In this document: positions 1 to 10,342 of the stretch, one piece after another
Layout of the letters: every line of letters starts with the position of its first letter
How positions within the stretch are numbered: position 1 is the stretch's first letter
NCBI GenBank assembly: GCA_015680685.1
Contig: MNCI01006062.1
Span: 381,276 to 445,275 of the forward strand
Reading direction: 5' to 3'
Length of the DNA stretch: 64,000 nucleotides
From: Gnetum montanum
Lineage: Eukaryota > Streptophyta > Gnetopsida > Gnetales > Gnetaceae
Notes under the pieces: generated by a model
Seen by the model: only the letters and a program-made list of their open reading frames with translations
Database searches by the model: none
What the model was told of the DNA's origin: nothing
Position numbers and translations under genes: made by a program

Positions 1-448
1 ATGACTTACATGCTTAAAATCAAGTCATTTTGGCTCAGTTTTGGGGCTCTAAAAATTGGTGACGCTGATCCTTACGCTGTGCAGCGTTTGAAAAAGTAAC
101 CCCAGCGTCACCAAGTCAAAATGGCACATTTGAGGCCCAAATCTTGATTTTCTGGAGGTTGGGAGCTGCTAGGGACCTTGGTGAAGGTAATGGGGGGTCC
201 TTGTGCTCAATTTTGGCCTATTTTTAACTCAATTTTGGGGCTCCAAAAGTTGGTGACGTTGATCCTTACGTTGTGCAGTGTCTGTGGGCCCCAGGGGGAC
301 CTTGCTTGTTGAATTATGGGCCATCGGGGGCTGTTTCGGAGGCCTCCAAGTTTGGTCACGCTGTACTCATGTTGGGCAGTAACATGACTTAGCTTGATTT
401 TTGTCTAAAAGTGCTAGGCCAAAATTAGTGGTGTTTCACCCTAGAAAA
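1..448. other. Unclassified sequence with a degenerate direct repeat
   Basis: I see no coding region here. Two similar blocks occur at about 33-88 and 227-281: each runs from TTTTGGGGCTC through GGTGACG(C/T)TGATCCTTACG to GTGCAG. A weaker third copy lies near 345-382. Spacing between the first two is about 194 bp. Homology with the second G copy in this window starts only at about 449, so this stretch lies outside the duplicated composite. Confidence 0.5.
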
Positions 449-990
449 CATTCCTCAAGTTCAACTTGAAGTTCCCATTATATCCTCATATTTTTCTGCC
501 ATGTCTTTGCTATTTCTAAACTTGCAATGAAAATTTTGGAAGTTTTCCTACTTTTTTGAGTCTTTGGCCTTTTCAAGATGTCTCATTGAGAAAACTATCC
601 ATTTGGATGAGATGTCTTACATTGTAGTTAAGACATCTTAGCTTTTCTAGATACTTCTTAGTTGAGATGTCTTCACATTTGTGAGATGCCTCATCTGATG
701 CTTGAGACATCTCTCCTAAGACATCTATCAGATTTCCTAAATGTCTCCTGCAAGCTCTCAACTCAGTCCAAATATCCCTTGTTTCCCAAGATGTCTCTCT
801 TGAAAGCTCAAATCTCAAACAAGATGATTCCAATACCTTTAAGATGTCACCACAGAGCCCAACACTTGCAAAAACACACATGTAGATAAAAATGAAAGGG
901 ATTGGAAGAGGTGTTCCTACACTAGCTCTTCCAATCTTCAAAAAGTGAACTCATATGAATAAGGAAGTAGGGGTTGTAGTGATCCCCCAC
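449..990 (-). repeat. 3' LTR fragment of chromovirus-like element G1
   Basis: This matches 32633-33175 closely and 56600-57060 more loosely, the equivalent LTR regions of G2. It is rich in AGATGTCT and its complement AGACATCT between about 576 and 850. The left end is truncated relative to G2, whose LTR continues about 520 bp further left. On the minus strand the sequence next to the LTR is AAGTGGGGGATCAC (about 978-991), a purine tract in the position expected for the plus-strand primer of a minus-oriented element. The open frame at 573-941 lies wholly inside the LTR and I do not treat it as a gene. Confidence 0.6.
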
Positions 991-1324
991 TTATGAAGTT
1001 TGGTCTCATGGATCCATACAACATCATCCGTAGACTAATCCTTCCAATGAATCAAGTACTGATGTCTCTTAATTGTCAAAGTATTAGAAGCTTCCCTTTG
1101 CTTGAGTACAACTGCTTTCCTATTTGTTAAAGTCTTAGACTAATTAATAGTCCCCTTCAACTCATGGATACTATCCTATATGGTATCCTCATCAACTAGT
1201 CAATGATAGTGTGCAAGATTTGAAACATTAAATACAAAAGACATACCAACATTGTTTGGTAAATCAATCTCAAAAGCATTATTATTAATCTTGGCCTAAA
1301 ATTTGAAAGCCTCCAACTTCTTGG
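991..1324 (-). pseudogene. G1 integrase C-terminus with decayed chromodomain
   Basis: Reading the minus strand toward the LTR gives a chromodomain-like segment at about 990-1080 (KRHQYLIHWKD, then STDDVVWIHETKL after a stop). This resembles the YLVKWKG...ATWE core at the integrase C-terminus of plant chromoviruses. It ends next to the purine tract and LTR, the usual place. At least two in-frame stops are present. The rest of the G1 integrase is displaced to 18893-19790 by the H1 insertion, which starts at 1325. The family call rests on motif recognition only. Confidence 0.5.
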
Positions 1325-2197
1325 TGATGAGCAACGAGTACCCCCTATGTCCAACTAGATGAATCATAAGCATTCATGCATAATCTAGTTAAATTCTGTG
1401 GATGGGACTAGTTGTGGCATCTAGATCATTAAGCATTGATTCCAAGATGTTCTCTTCCCACTTGGACTAGTGGTAGCTTTGTCACGTATGGTTTTGTTCA
1501 AAGTGAAGCATATGATAATTAATATTATTGCAACCTTAAACTAATCGTAACAATAATTGAAAAAGTAATTATTTAACCTAATTAATAATAGAAAGTAAAT
1601 TCTAAACTAGCCTACGAGCTATGAGTATCTACTCTTAGCTTGTTGTACATGTCCTGAACCCACGTATGCACTACCGGGATTACCAAGTGCTATGCTACTA
1701 GATGAGCCAAGTAATAACGCTGCTAGGATTACCAAGCAAATACGTGTTGACACTCGAAACTTGTCATGCTTATTCTGCCAATTAATTAACTTGCATGAAA
1801 TGTAGATATTAACTAAGTAAATGAAAAGTAAATCTAATCTACGTCAAAGTGTTGTAATGAATAATAATCAATAGTGATCTTATTGTCATTCATGGAATGT
1901 GCTTAGGTACAATGCCACTCGAATAAGATGTTGTATAATTGACTCAAATACACATTGCAAGCACCACTGACTATTCTCTAAGACTACAAAATAAAACTAC
2001 AAGAGTTCAACTACTCTATTAACAAAAGAATTTGTATGTCCAATACATAGCAGTAGCACGTGTATTTATAAGCGAGCACGCATCTTGCAATATTAAATAT
2101 CTAATATCGCAACTTGTGCTATGATATGGAGGCTCCAATATTGGAGCTTTAATATCAAGGATGCAATATTAGGACCTATGCAAAATATGATTCATCG
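1325..2197 (-). repeat. 3' LTR of H1
   Basis: It starts TGATGAGCAACGAG next to target duplication CTTGG and ends ...GATTCATCG. The terminal A expected in TTCATCA is G, so read on the minus strand the LTR begins CGATG instead of TGATG. The same change is present in H2 (34382). The pair LTR is 18019-18887. Several AATATC/GATATC motifs sit near 2095-2170, upstream (minus sense) of TTATAAA at about 2066-2072. The primer tract beyond it is degraded (minus strand TTATAAGGGTA) compared with TTGTGGGGGTA in H2. Confidence 0.75.
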
Positions 2198-2532
2198 TAC
2201 CCTTATAACTGAATGAAAACTCGTCATCAAGTAAACAAAAAGAGGAATAAGTTCCTTACAAAAATATTTGGAAGGTATGGGATTATTAATTGACTCTAAC
2301 TACTAACTGAATTTGAGTGTCCCATTACAAAATTTTATTTGAGTGGATGCATACAAAATGACAAAGTGATAAAAATACTAGATAGACATTGAAGTGTACA
2401 AAACTTTGTAGAGATGTTCAAAAATCTACTAAAGATTATTCTTGTTGTTGCTACTAGCAGTGGCAAACTTCCAACCTTGATTGTTATGTTGATGCTTCTT
2501 TGGTTATGCATAACATGAATAGCAGTTTCAAC

Positions 2533-3487
2533 TATCAGGCCAAAGCCGGGGTCGACAGATTCATGTGAAACATTGATTTATCAGTGCATAACCAATGTTG
2601 TAGGGTACTCAACTCACGCTTCTATTTTGGTTTTGCATGGAAGTATAGTATATGAGGTGGCGATCACATTGAATAACGCCTCTCCCCAGATAGGCCTATC
2701 TAAAGGTCCAGTCCAGTCTACTATATGTTATGTTATATACGTTAAAACAATCCGCGAGAGCTGAGTGAGTACGGTGCCCTACAACTATCACTGTAGGGCA
2801 CTGGGGGCATTCGAGTGCATAACGAGTTTAAGCTCAACAACGGCGATAACGAGTTTAAGCTCAACAACGGCGCTATATCATATCAACTCACTCTGTAGCT
2901 ATGCCGAGAAAGAAAGAAACCAAATAACCTCACGCCAACTCACTCTGTTTAGCCAGGTCTTAAAACATTGAAGTCAGCTCGAAATCAAAAACGACCCGCC
3001 TTTGTGCTGCGTGCTCCACCGAACAACCACCTGCCGGGATGAAGACTACACTACACTACTTTTGTAATCATCATCACAGGGTAACGTAGGGCGACTATTG
3101 AGGTTACAATAAGCTCATTCTTGGAATGAGCGCACGACCCCGCGACATAAAACCAAAATCCGTGAAACGCTAAGGTTTTTGGGTAAGCGTTTCCGTGAAA
3201 CGCGCACAGAATGTAGGGCGACTGTTAAGGAGCGGGAACTCACGAAGTGAGTTACCCCGCGAAGCGGTTTTGTTCTCCAACGGGAGAGGAACCAAAGAAG
3301 CATCAACATAACAATCAAGGTAAAGCTACGAAGAGCTACCTGTGCGCTCATTCTTCGAATTCAAATAGTGAACGAAGGCCCCGTTGATCGCCGAGGTGAG
3401 CGGTTGTACCTTGAGTAGGTGAACTGCTATGCTAGTACATGGTGGACACTTGTCTTAGTGTCTGTCGACCCCGGCTTTGGCCTGATA
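2533..3487. mobile_element. 955-bp insert with perfect 27-bp terminal inverted repeats
   Basis: The sequence TATCAGGCCAAAGCCGGGGT and its continuation to ACAGA (2533-2559) recurs as an exact reverse complement at 3461-3487. The insert is absent from H2, where the flanking sequence runs through near 34700. Base composition is clearly richer in G+C than its surroundings. It has an exact 27-bp tandem duplication, and no ORF in it resembles a transposase. No clean target duplication is visible: flanks read TTCAAC and ACTCCC. It could be a non-autonomous DNA transposon or organelle-derived DNA (some stretches look like plant mitochondrial intergenic sequence). Neither is settled from sequence alone. 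Confidence 0.5.
2819..2872. repeat. Exact 27-bp tandem duplication
   Basis: The 27-bp unit beginning ATAACGAGTTTAAGCTCAAC occurs twice without a mismatch (2819-2845 and 2846-2872), inside the TIR-flanked insert. The absence of divergence suggests it is younger than the surrounding decayed retroelements. Confidence 0.8.
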
Positions 3488-5477
3488 ACTCCCAACTTTG
3501 TTCTCTGGGAAGAAGGATTTACTCGTCATAACCAATGTTTCATAACCAAAGATTCGAAATTTGAATAGTTGTTGCTACTAGCAGTGGCAAAATTTCTTCT
3601 CATCATCCCATGAATCTAGCACTCATGCAATGTTTCAGTTGTTATCTTGTATGTGCTATGATTTGTCCATGAGCATATCCTCTGTTATTCCTCTCTTGAC
3701 CTCGTTCTCATGCCTGGCAAAATACCTTCTTCCTTAGGCATTTCATTTAGCATCAACTACAATCACCAAAGGATCAACATTAGTTTTGGTAAATTTTCCT
3801 TAATAATTAACCCTTTTCAGATCCCTTAGTTTGTGTTTAAGCATAAGGTGATAACATACTATGCCCAAGGCTATGAGGTAACTAAAATCATCAAGCTATT
3901 CATCTTATTTTGATCTATTACTATTAGTTACCACAATGTTCAAAAATAGAATGTTCAAAAAATTTCAAAGCACGCATCCCTAGCCCCCATAAGTAATAAG
4001 TGTAACTTTGGAAGTACACAAGTTTTCAAAAAAGTGAAACCAAAGGTCAAATCCAGAAGATGCCCAAGAAATATTAATGGATATGGAAATAGAAAAGTAG
4101 GAAAAATTAATGAAACAAATGAGATGTAATCCCAAAATCATGCATAAATTCAGAGAAATCACCATTGCTGTTTTGGAAGATGTGAAGGTTAGTTCAAAGC
4201 CATGATCAACAAAAGGTATGCAAGTGGGTCCTTCCCAAAGCAAGCTCCTTCCATAATTCCCTTGCATAACCACTTCTAGAGATGTCTGTGGGCACCTTAG
4301 AAGTTAAATGTAGATCATGCTTTTGTTCCAAACAACACAAAAATGCCTTGGTTGGGATGTTGCACTATACTACACAAAATCAAAAGGCTAATAATTGTAT
4401 GCACTAGTGAGGTGAATAATGGGAGGAGAATGGATTGCAGAGATAGGAATGTAAGGTACTTAACCATGTCCGTAATAGGTTCTGGTGTCAAGTATGATTA
4501 AAATGACTAGCATACCTATCTATCCAAGTTTCAAACCAAGTCCATACCATGAACAGTGACCTCACATTTATGTGTTCCCTCCTACCTGCCATCATGAGTT
4601 TACAACCACCTTAAAGAACAATCATCACTCCAAAAAGAGAAGAAAAGAGAAGAATGAAGGAAGGGCCTTAGTTAGAGGGGCATCTTCAAGCATGGGTAAC
4701 ATGTCTTTCTAGCCCCATAAGTAGTGCTTGTAGCCTGTTATTGAGTCTAAGGGGTGTGCTTTGAATTCTCATTATTATTTATGTTTCTTTATATATTTTT
4801 ATGATTTTGGATGGGAACCACACCATGTAAAGACTTTTAGCTTCATGTTATTGGTCAATGAAGGAGTGATGATACATTCCTAGAGGAAGTCAAGAAGAGA
4901 ATTCAACAAATCCCCTTGAAGTCACACCCTTTTCCATTTCCACTTGGTCTTTTCCTTTTTCTTTAACGTACAATGATCATTGATTCATTTTTGTTTCATG
5001 AAAGAATAACCAAATTTCTTTCATGACAAAAGAACCTTTTATTTAAGGAACTGGAGGGAAGGATGAGGTAGTCTCACTACTTTACACAATTACTTACCCA
5101 ATCATCTTAATAGCATAGCACAAAAACCCAACACATAGTGTTGCCTTTTGCATCATGATGTGGCAATATTATTAATGAAAACATAAAAGAGATTCATAAA
5201 ATATAAAGAAAATGACTCAAGAAAAGAGAAAATTATAATGAACAGGAAAATATCAAGAAATGAAAACTTATTAAGAATTGGAAAATGGTAAAAGAAATAG
5301 GAAAATGATAAAAAATTGTAAAACAAAAAAGGTGAAAAACACTTATTAGTTCTTGAACCACGATGGAGCATCTCCCCCACAATTAAACTTATGGTTGGAC
5401 ATTCGGGAGATGGACTACACAATCCCATGGTTATACAACACTGATTTCCCATCTATCACTATTACTGATTTAATTAT
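3488..5477 (-). other. 3' noncoding region of H1
   Basis: This corresponds to 34700-36752 in H2 and to the region between integrase and 3' LTR in elements A and B. 3488-3590 is extra sequence linked to the TIR insert and includes a second copy of GTTGCTACTAGCAGTGGCAAA (also near 2450). Landmarks shared with A, B and E are a GGGGAGGACCCAC-type motif (minus strand, 4224-4245) and a TTGTGGGGGAGATG tract (minus strand, about 5364-5382). 5160-5340 is strongly purine-rich on the plus strand. Apart from a short conserved frame at 3980-4273, nothing looks coding. Confidence 0.5.
3980..4273 (-). CDS. Short conserved frame in the H 3' region, coding status unknown
   Basis: A 97-codon open frame is preserved at the same length in H2 (35112-35405) with mostly similar residues. 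It opens near the conserved nucleotide motif and reads GRSLLWEGPT. Element E reads GRNLLWGGPT and element A reads MSLLWGGPT at the matching place, then the frames diverge. The middle is hydrophobic and could form a membrane segment. I do not recognise a family. Conservation could equally reflect a noncoding cis element that happens to be open in this frame. The two H copies are related by duplication, so their agreement is weak evidence for selection. Confidence 0.2.
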   Translation of the reverse strand: MVMQGNYGRSLLWEGPTCIPFVDHGFELTFTSSKTAMVISLNLCMILGLHLICFINFSYFSISISINISWASSGFDLWFHFFENLCTSKVTLITYGG

Positions 5478-5741
5478 TCATGTGGTAGCACATCTAACAT
5501 TGGTGATAATCTCATTTGGATCATTCGAAGACATTTCTTCAACTGGACTTGAAGGTATTTCTATTTTAGGGGGTCCAAATATGTTTTCTTCTTCTTCTTG
5601 ATTTTCTATTTTAATTCTTAGGTCTCTATGTTTAATATTCTCTTTTGGTGTATAATTAGAGTGTAAGATATTTGTGTCGAAGTCCTTTGTTTGGTCCATT
5701 TTCTTAAGTCTAGAACTAATAAGCAAACCAATTGCTTCCAT
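5478..5741 (-). pseudogene. Linker ORF after gag in H1
   Basis: An 87-codon frame lies downstream of gag and has an equal-length counterpart in H2 (36753-37016). It is charged, with many Lys, Asp and Glu residues, and shows no recognised domain. In A and B the sequence beyond gag is protease, with its (A/L)LDSG-type site and the IIMGR motif; neither is found here. The frame sits where gag is joined to the post-integrase region, so it may be a remnant of the gag/pol boundary or new sequence. No function can be assigned. Confidence 0.3.
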
Positions 5742-6881
5742 GCATCTTTGAAACAGTTTTATATTCTCATTTTCAAGTTACTAGATGTCTTCTGGTTTGG
5801 TGACTATGATGTAGACTAGGTTCTGCTCACACACTTGGTTCTTAACTTTGTTATGGATTGTGTTAATATTATGAATTTCCAACCCGCAACTACATCCTTT
5901 ACTATTAGTGATGCATGGATTTTTTTGTTTCTCCATAATGATAGGTTTATCGTTTATGCCTTGTGTTGGAGTGGTAATGATTGTTGGCTTTTGCATATGA
6001 TTAAGAGACCTTGTTCTGGAGAGGAAGGATGTTGCACTAGATTGGCCTTGTGCTAATTTTGATGTGCTAGTAGGTCTACAAGTTTTGTGCCCATGTGAGA
6101 ACACGGTCCTAAAGAAAGGATGTTTTCAAGGTTGTGGTTGAGATCTACTAGCATTATCATTTCCATGTATGTTTACAGCACAAGCGACATTCTTTTGTTG
6201 ATGTTGTCATGATGAACCTTCATGTGTTGTTGGCGATAAGATATGGTGGAGGGAAGTATGTGAATATTGAGGATATGATGGAGGACAAGAGGCATAAGAT
6301 GGTGATCCCATAGAAGATGTTGCAGGTTGATGATATTCAAGAGAGTGGTAGTAGTGAGTTGAGATAGAGGAGGTAGAACCAATTGGAAAAATAGGTTGTT
6401 GAACATAATATTCGTACGAGTCCAGCTGGCAATAAGGGTAGTGCTAGTTTGATGATGGCCTCCCCCACAACTGTGGGTTTTGTGACTATGGTTGATAGTA
6501 GTTTTGAGGCTAATAAGAAGTCCGACTAAGATATTATGTTTGGTTATAGGACTACCTATAATTACCTTGTAGAAAAGGTAATTTCCTAGGCATTTGCCTT
6601 TGTACAAACTTGGGATTCAAAGGAAAAGTCCAATACTCATGTAGATGTAACATGACTAGGCAATAACCCTTTAGATGGTCATATAGGTAGATGTCACATC
6701 CATCACCCTCTTCTATGGTTGAGTCTATAGCCTCTTCTTCTATAACTATTTTTCTTTTTTTCCAATAAGTGTTCTTAGCTATTTCTTGGTTCTCTTTCCT
6801 CTTTTTGTTTTAATCACTTGATTCTTGTTACATTACTCTATCCTCTATGGTTTTCATGTAAGTTGTAACTTTGTCATTCAT
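5742..6881 (-). pseudogene. H1 gag, C-terminal part (Pro/His/Tyr-rich)
   Basis: This is the downstream part of the H1 gag reading frame, cut from its N-terminal part (16634-17886) by insertion of A at 6882. It encodes segments such as SLEYHQPATSSMGSP and SCGLEIHNINT that align with E gag (around 59840-60420) and H2 gag (37056-37800). The composition rich in Pro, His, Ser, Tyr and Gln matches the C-terminal region of A and B Gag. Several stops and small indels break it. I see no canonical CCHC zinc knuckle. The 5-bp TTCAT next to the A insertion is at 6877-6881. Confidence 0.6.
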
Positions 6882-6890
6882 TGATGGGAC

Positions 6891-6968
6891 GCGATATCGC
6901 ATGGGCCACAATATCACATCCCACGCGATATCGCATCATCCCTCGCGATATTGCGTACGCGATATCGC
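6891..6968. promoter_or_regulatory. Five-unit GCGATATCGC palindrome array in U3
   Basis: Units are at 6891-6900, 6908-6917 (ACAATATCAC), 6925-6934, 6945-6954 (GCGATATTGC) and 6959-6968; three are perfect 10-bp palindromes. Start-to-start distances are 17, 17, 20 and 14 bp. The array ends 14 bp before the TATA element. Similar clusters occupy the same place in the other LTRs of this group, which suggests transcription-factor sites; no binding protein can be named. Confidence 0.6.
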
Positions 6969-6982
6969 GGTGCGTCACCAAG

Positions 6983-6992
6983 TCTATAAATA
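6983..6992 (+). promoter_or_regulatory. TATA box of element A 5' LTR
   Basis: TCTATAAATA is followed by AGAGG. The same TATAAATAAGAGG block occurs in A 3' LTR (15981-), both B LTRs (49117- and 40070-) and C (51601-), each time just after the palindromes. Transcription would start a few tens of bases downstream. Confidence 0.65.
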
Positions 6993-7714
6993 AGAGGCAT
7001 CTCTCCCTTGTTTCTCATTCTAGGCCTAGACCGTAGTGAAACTTTGGCAGTTTGATCCCTCCAGAGATAGAATATTTTCCATGTACATACAGTAGGAGCT
7101 CCAAAGTGAATGGATCTTTATTTGAGCAAATATTATACCTAAATACATATTTGTGTACGGAAATAAAGACGAACTTCTTGGATAAACCTTACAGTGCATG
7201 GAATAGGCTAAATAGGACTTCTATTTATTATTATTTACTGTTTACCATTTAATCACTTTATTAGTTATTAAACCTCTCTCAACCCTTCTCTCCTAGTTAA
7301 GTGCCTCAGTACGACTGCTTCGAGCACGTGCATTATGCTTGGTGATCCTAGCAATGATTAGCGTTTGGTAACCAAAGTTGCATTGGTTCAGGGTGTGAAT
7401 GGTAAGTGGGAATGGATGCTAACGCTAGTTTAATTAAGGCTTAGTTAGTTTAGTTAAAGTTAGTTAATTAGTCTCTTCAACCCTTCACCTCACTAGCATA
7501 GGAGATAAAACATAAAAGACATAAAAATCATATACCTCAAACTTACTTAACCATACACCGTGACAAATACAAGTAAGTCTAGGAAGATAATGAATAATTG
7601 ACCTTAAGTGTTCCATGAGGCATGTAGGCACTTAGTCTGCGGAGTTCGACCGGATCGTGTGTGTTACGCTCATATTCATATGGTTGAGTGTAGGGGTACC
7701 TCGCCACTCATCAT

Positions 7715-7732
7715 AGGCACCATTGTCAGGGA
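7715..7732 (+). promoter_or_regulatory. Primer binding site, tRNA-Asp type (element A)
   Basis: AGGCACCATTGTCAGGGA lies one base after the LTR. The complement of the plant tRNA-Asp(GUC) 3' end is TGGCGCCGTTGCCGGGGA. The match is 13 of 18 and most differences are transitions. The B site (40799-40816) is closer to the tRNA. Confidence 0.7.
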
Positions 7733-7855
7733 CTAAGTGTTTGTGCGCTAAGTAGAACATAGGAGATCACTCACATCGTTGGGAGATTAAACAAACCTTA
7801 GGGTTAATTAAACAAAAAATTATATAACGGTTAATCAGCACACCAATAAGACACC

Positions 7856-10342
7856 ATGTCTTCTTCTTCTTCTCATAAGAGCAATTCACCACCTAGGGAT
7901 CATACAAAGAATAGTCGACAATCTAAAACACATAACCAAAATCAGCCAGTTCCTCAACAATATAGGGTGGTATATACTCATCCCGATGAGTATATACCTA
8001 ATTTTACTTTTATCCTCCATCAGGATGAATAGATGTGCTAGAGAGACTTGCAAGGTAACATAGTGTTACCTCCAAATCATGCAATTCCCAACATGCTCCT
8101 CTGTGCTCTGGCACAGATAAGCATGACAGAATTATACGCTAAATACGTTGTGGAAAATTTTGACATGAGGGATTACCATCCCATATCAGCGCAACATCTA
8201 AGGGACTCAAGGTAGGAGAGCCAACATACATTGTTGAAGGGCAAAGAGGTCCCGCACATCCTAAGTGAAATTAGAGATGATGAACCACTTATAACAGGTT
8301 CTCTATCAAAGGATGTTCCCCCTCCTAACGATAGTGAGGAGGTGGGGTATCAGAACCTATGCTCCACGATACATAACCCTAGTTCTGATCCCCATGAACA
8401 CCAGCTGTTCACTAAGGGAACAACAACAGATGACAAGGACAGGCGCTCATATCATAATCACGATTGGGGCCGAAGCCATCAAAGAGAAGGTAAGAAACAT
8501 CATCATGGCGATGGTTCTCCTTCTTCTTCCCGTTCATCTCATTATTCACCCTCTTCTTCCACATCTAGGTGCAGTCATAAAGAGCATAATCGTGAGGATA
8601 GAGGTAGGCAAAATGAGAGACCTCGACGAGAGAGTCGAGAGTGAGGATAAGGGCATGAACGAAGGAAAAGTAGAGAAAAACATAGACATCATGAACAAGA
8701 TTATCATGACGAACCCCTACTTGCCACTCGGAGTATGCTAGATATAATGGAGGCAGTGAGAATACCAACAAGGCATCAAAAAGATAGCCGGATCAAGCGC
8801 TTAGACATGAACAATATCCCACGCTTCGAAGGGGGATATCACATGGATCCGTAAAATCATTTACAGGCATTTCATGATGCCTACATCTTGCAAAACATAG
8901 AAAACAAGTGGTAGAAACTAAAGTTGTTTCCTAGGACACTCATAAAGGAAGCAGAGAGTTGGTACCGGCCCTTAGAACCAGAAACCATTAGGAGTACGTA
9001 CTCCAGAGTGTCTAACTTGCGTAAGCAAATCCAAGGATGGAAGCAAGGTACTCATGAACCCTTGGATGCTGCCATGGGCTGCTACCACACATTGCTACAT
9101 TGTTGCTCGGGCCATGGTTACGCACAGCGGGATCAACTTCGCCACATCGTAGATGGGCTAAGGTATGAAACTAGGAGAACCCTTGGGAATTATGCCCAAG
9201 GGAGATTATCAGAACTTAGGTCCCATGAAATTCATCACTTGTTGGAACAAGTAGCCAAAGAAGAAGAGGAGCTACGAAAAAGAGAAAGTATGGAAAAATA
9301 TAACCGTGATCCCTCTCTTCGAAAGAAGGGAGTGAAATTCTGCGATGAAGAGGATGAGTCACCACTCGAAGAGTTGGTGAACAGAAAAACCTTGCCACTC
9401 CAAAAGTTAATAATAGAAGTAGCGGCTAAGGTGGATCAGATACAAGACTCCTTGGATAGTAGACTTGAACTTGTCTTGAAAATCGTAGAGAAGTCTAAGG
9501 AGAAATGAAATAGTGACAAGGACAAGAAGAGATGGAGAGATTTAGGCCCTGCACATGACAAGGGTAAGGGGAGAATAACTATCTTCGATGAGGTTGTGGA
9601 TTCGGACACAGATGATGATGGTGGATGTGAGATCTGCTTCTATGACCATCCTAAGGGATGTTGTCCAATCATCTCACATCTACAAGAGTCTGGGGTGTAT
9701 GCACTCAACCCGAGACTTAACAAACGGTAGACACCTCGAAGGTTACCTTATCCCCAAGGTAACCCAAGACAGTTCCACCAACCGTTGACATACTATCCAA
9801 GTGGAACTCCACCGAAACCCATCAGACAACATTAGCAGTGGCAATACCCATAGTCATGGGGGATGCCACCACCTAAACATCAATACCCTTACCAGCAACT
9901 AGATCCTTATGGCTACTACGTGCAGTAGCCGATTTCTCCAAGTGATCCTATGGATTACACAACTCCATGATGTCACTACCCAGTTCAAGAATATTATTAG
10001 ACTTGTCCTCCCAGAAGGAACACTCCACATGTATGCGATCCTCCAAATCCATCCGCACCTCTCACATCGATAGCTCCACCACCAATTGTTCCAACAATGC
10101 CAAGGGTATTTCCCACTCAACTGCAACAACCCAATGTCACGAGGGCTTCCAATTCTCAATTCTCAGTTGGTCTTGACAATTTTATGCTGAAAAGACCTTT
10201 CCCAATCCAAATCAAACTGAGAACCAACAATCCAATTAAGCCCTCATCCTCACAAGTAGTTGAACATCTAAACACATACCAAATAAGGTTTCGGGACCCC
10301 CTTCAAACAAAAAATCACGTCCAATGCACATGGTTATGTTAA
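7856..10342 (+). pseudogene. Element A gag
   Basis: The start at 7856 reads MSSSSSHKSNSPP; B starts with MSSSSHKSTSPP at 40943. A Ser/Arg/His-rich segment (8450-8640) is followed by a Retrotrans_gag-like region at about 8900-9280 (ESWYRPLEPE, LRKQIQGWKQG, GRLSELRSHE) and a charged helical stretch. CEICFYDHPKGCCPI at about 9620-9670 may be an atypical zinc-binding cluster. A Pro/Tyr/Gln-rich C-terminus follows. The reading frame is held throughout, apart from about a dozen stops and a 51-bp in-frame deletion near 8994 relative to B. Gag would form the particle and bind RNA. It is not functional as it stands. Confidence 0.75.

Larger units (their letters stand above)
6882..7713 (+). repeat. 5' LTR of element A
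   Basis: It is 832 bp, from TGATGGGACGCG to GCCACTCATCA. U3 has five palindromic GCGATATCGC-type units (6891-6968) just before TATA sequence TCTATAAATA (6983-6992). It is more complete than its partner LTR, which lacks three palindromes and has a missing stretch at a single N. Confidence 0.9.

Noticed and set aside
573-941. 122-codon minus-strand frame, also at 32762-33130
   Set aside because: It lies entirely in the G LTR, is made of AGATGTCT-type repeats, and is repeated only because the LTR is. No protein family resemblance.
968-990. Plus-strand reading of AAGGAAGTAGGGG + TTGTAGTGATCCC as a purine tract and LTR start
   Set aside because: All G coding domains, the chromodomain order and the initiator-Met site are on the minus strand, where AAGTGGGGGATCAC fits the expected place.
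2765-2971. Gene within the TIR insert
   Set aside because: The frame contains the exact tandem duplication and has no recognisable domain; no transposase signature on either strand.
6891-6968. Satellite DNA
   Set aside because: The unit array is short, sits at a fixed place in each LTR, and does not extend outside them.
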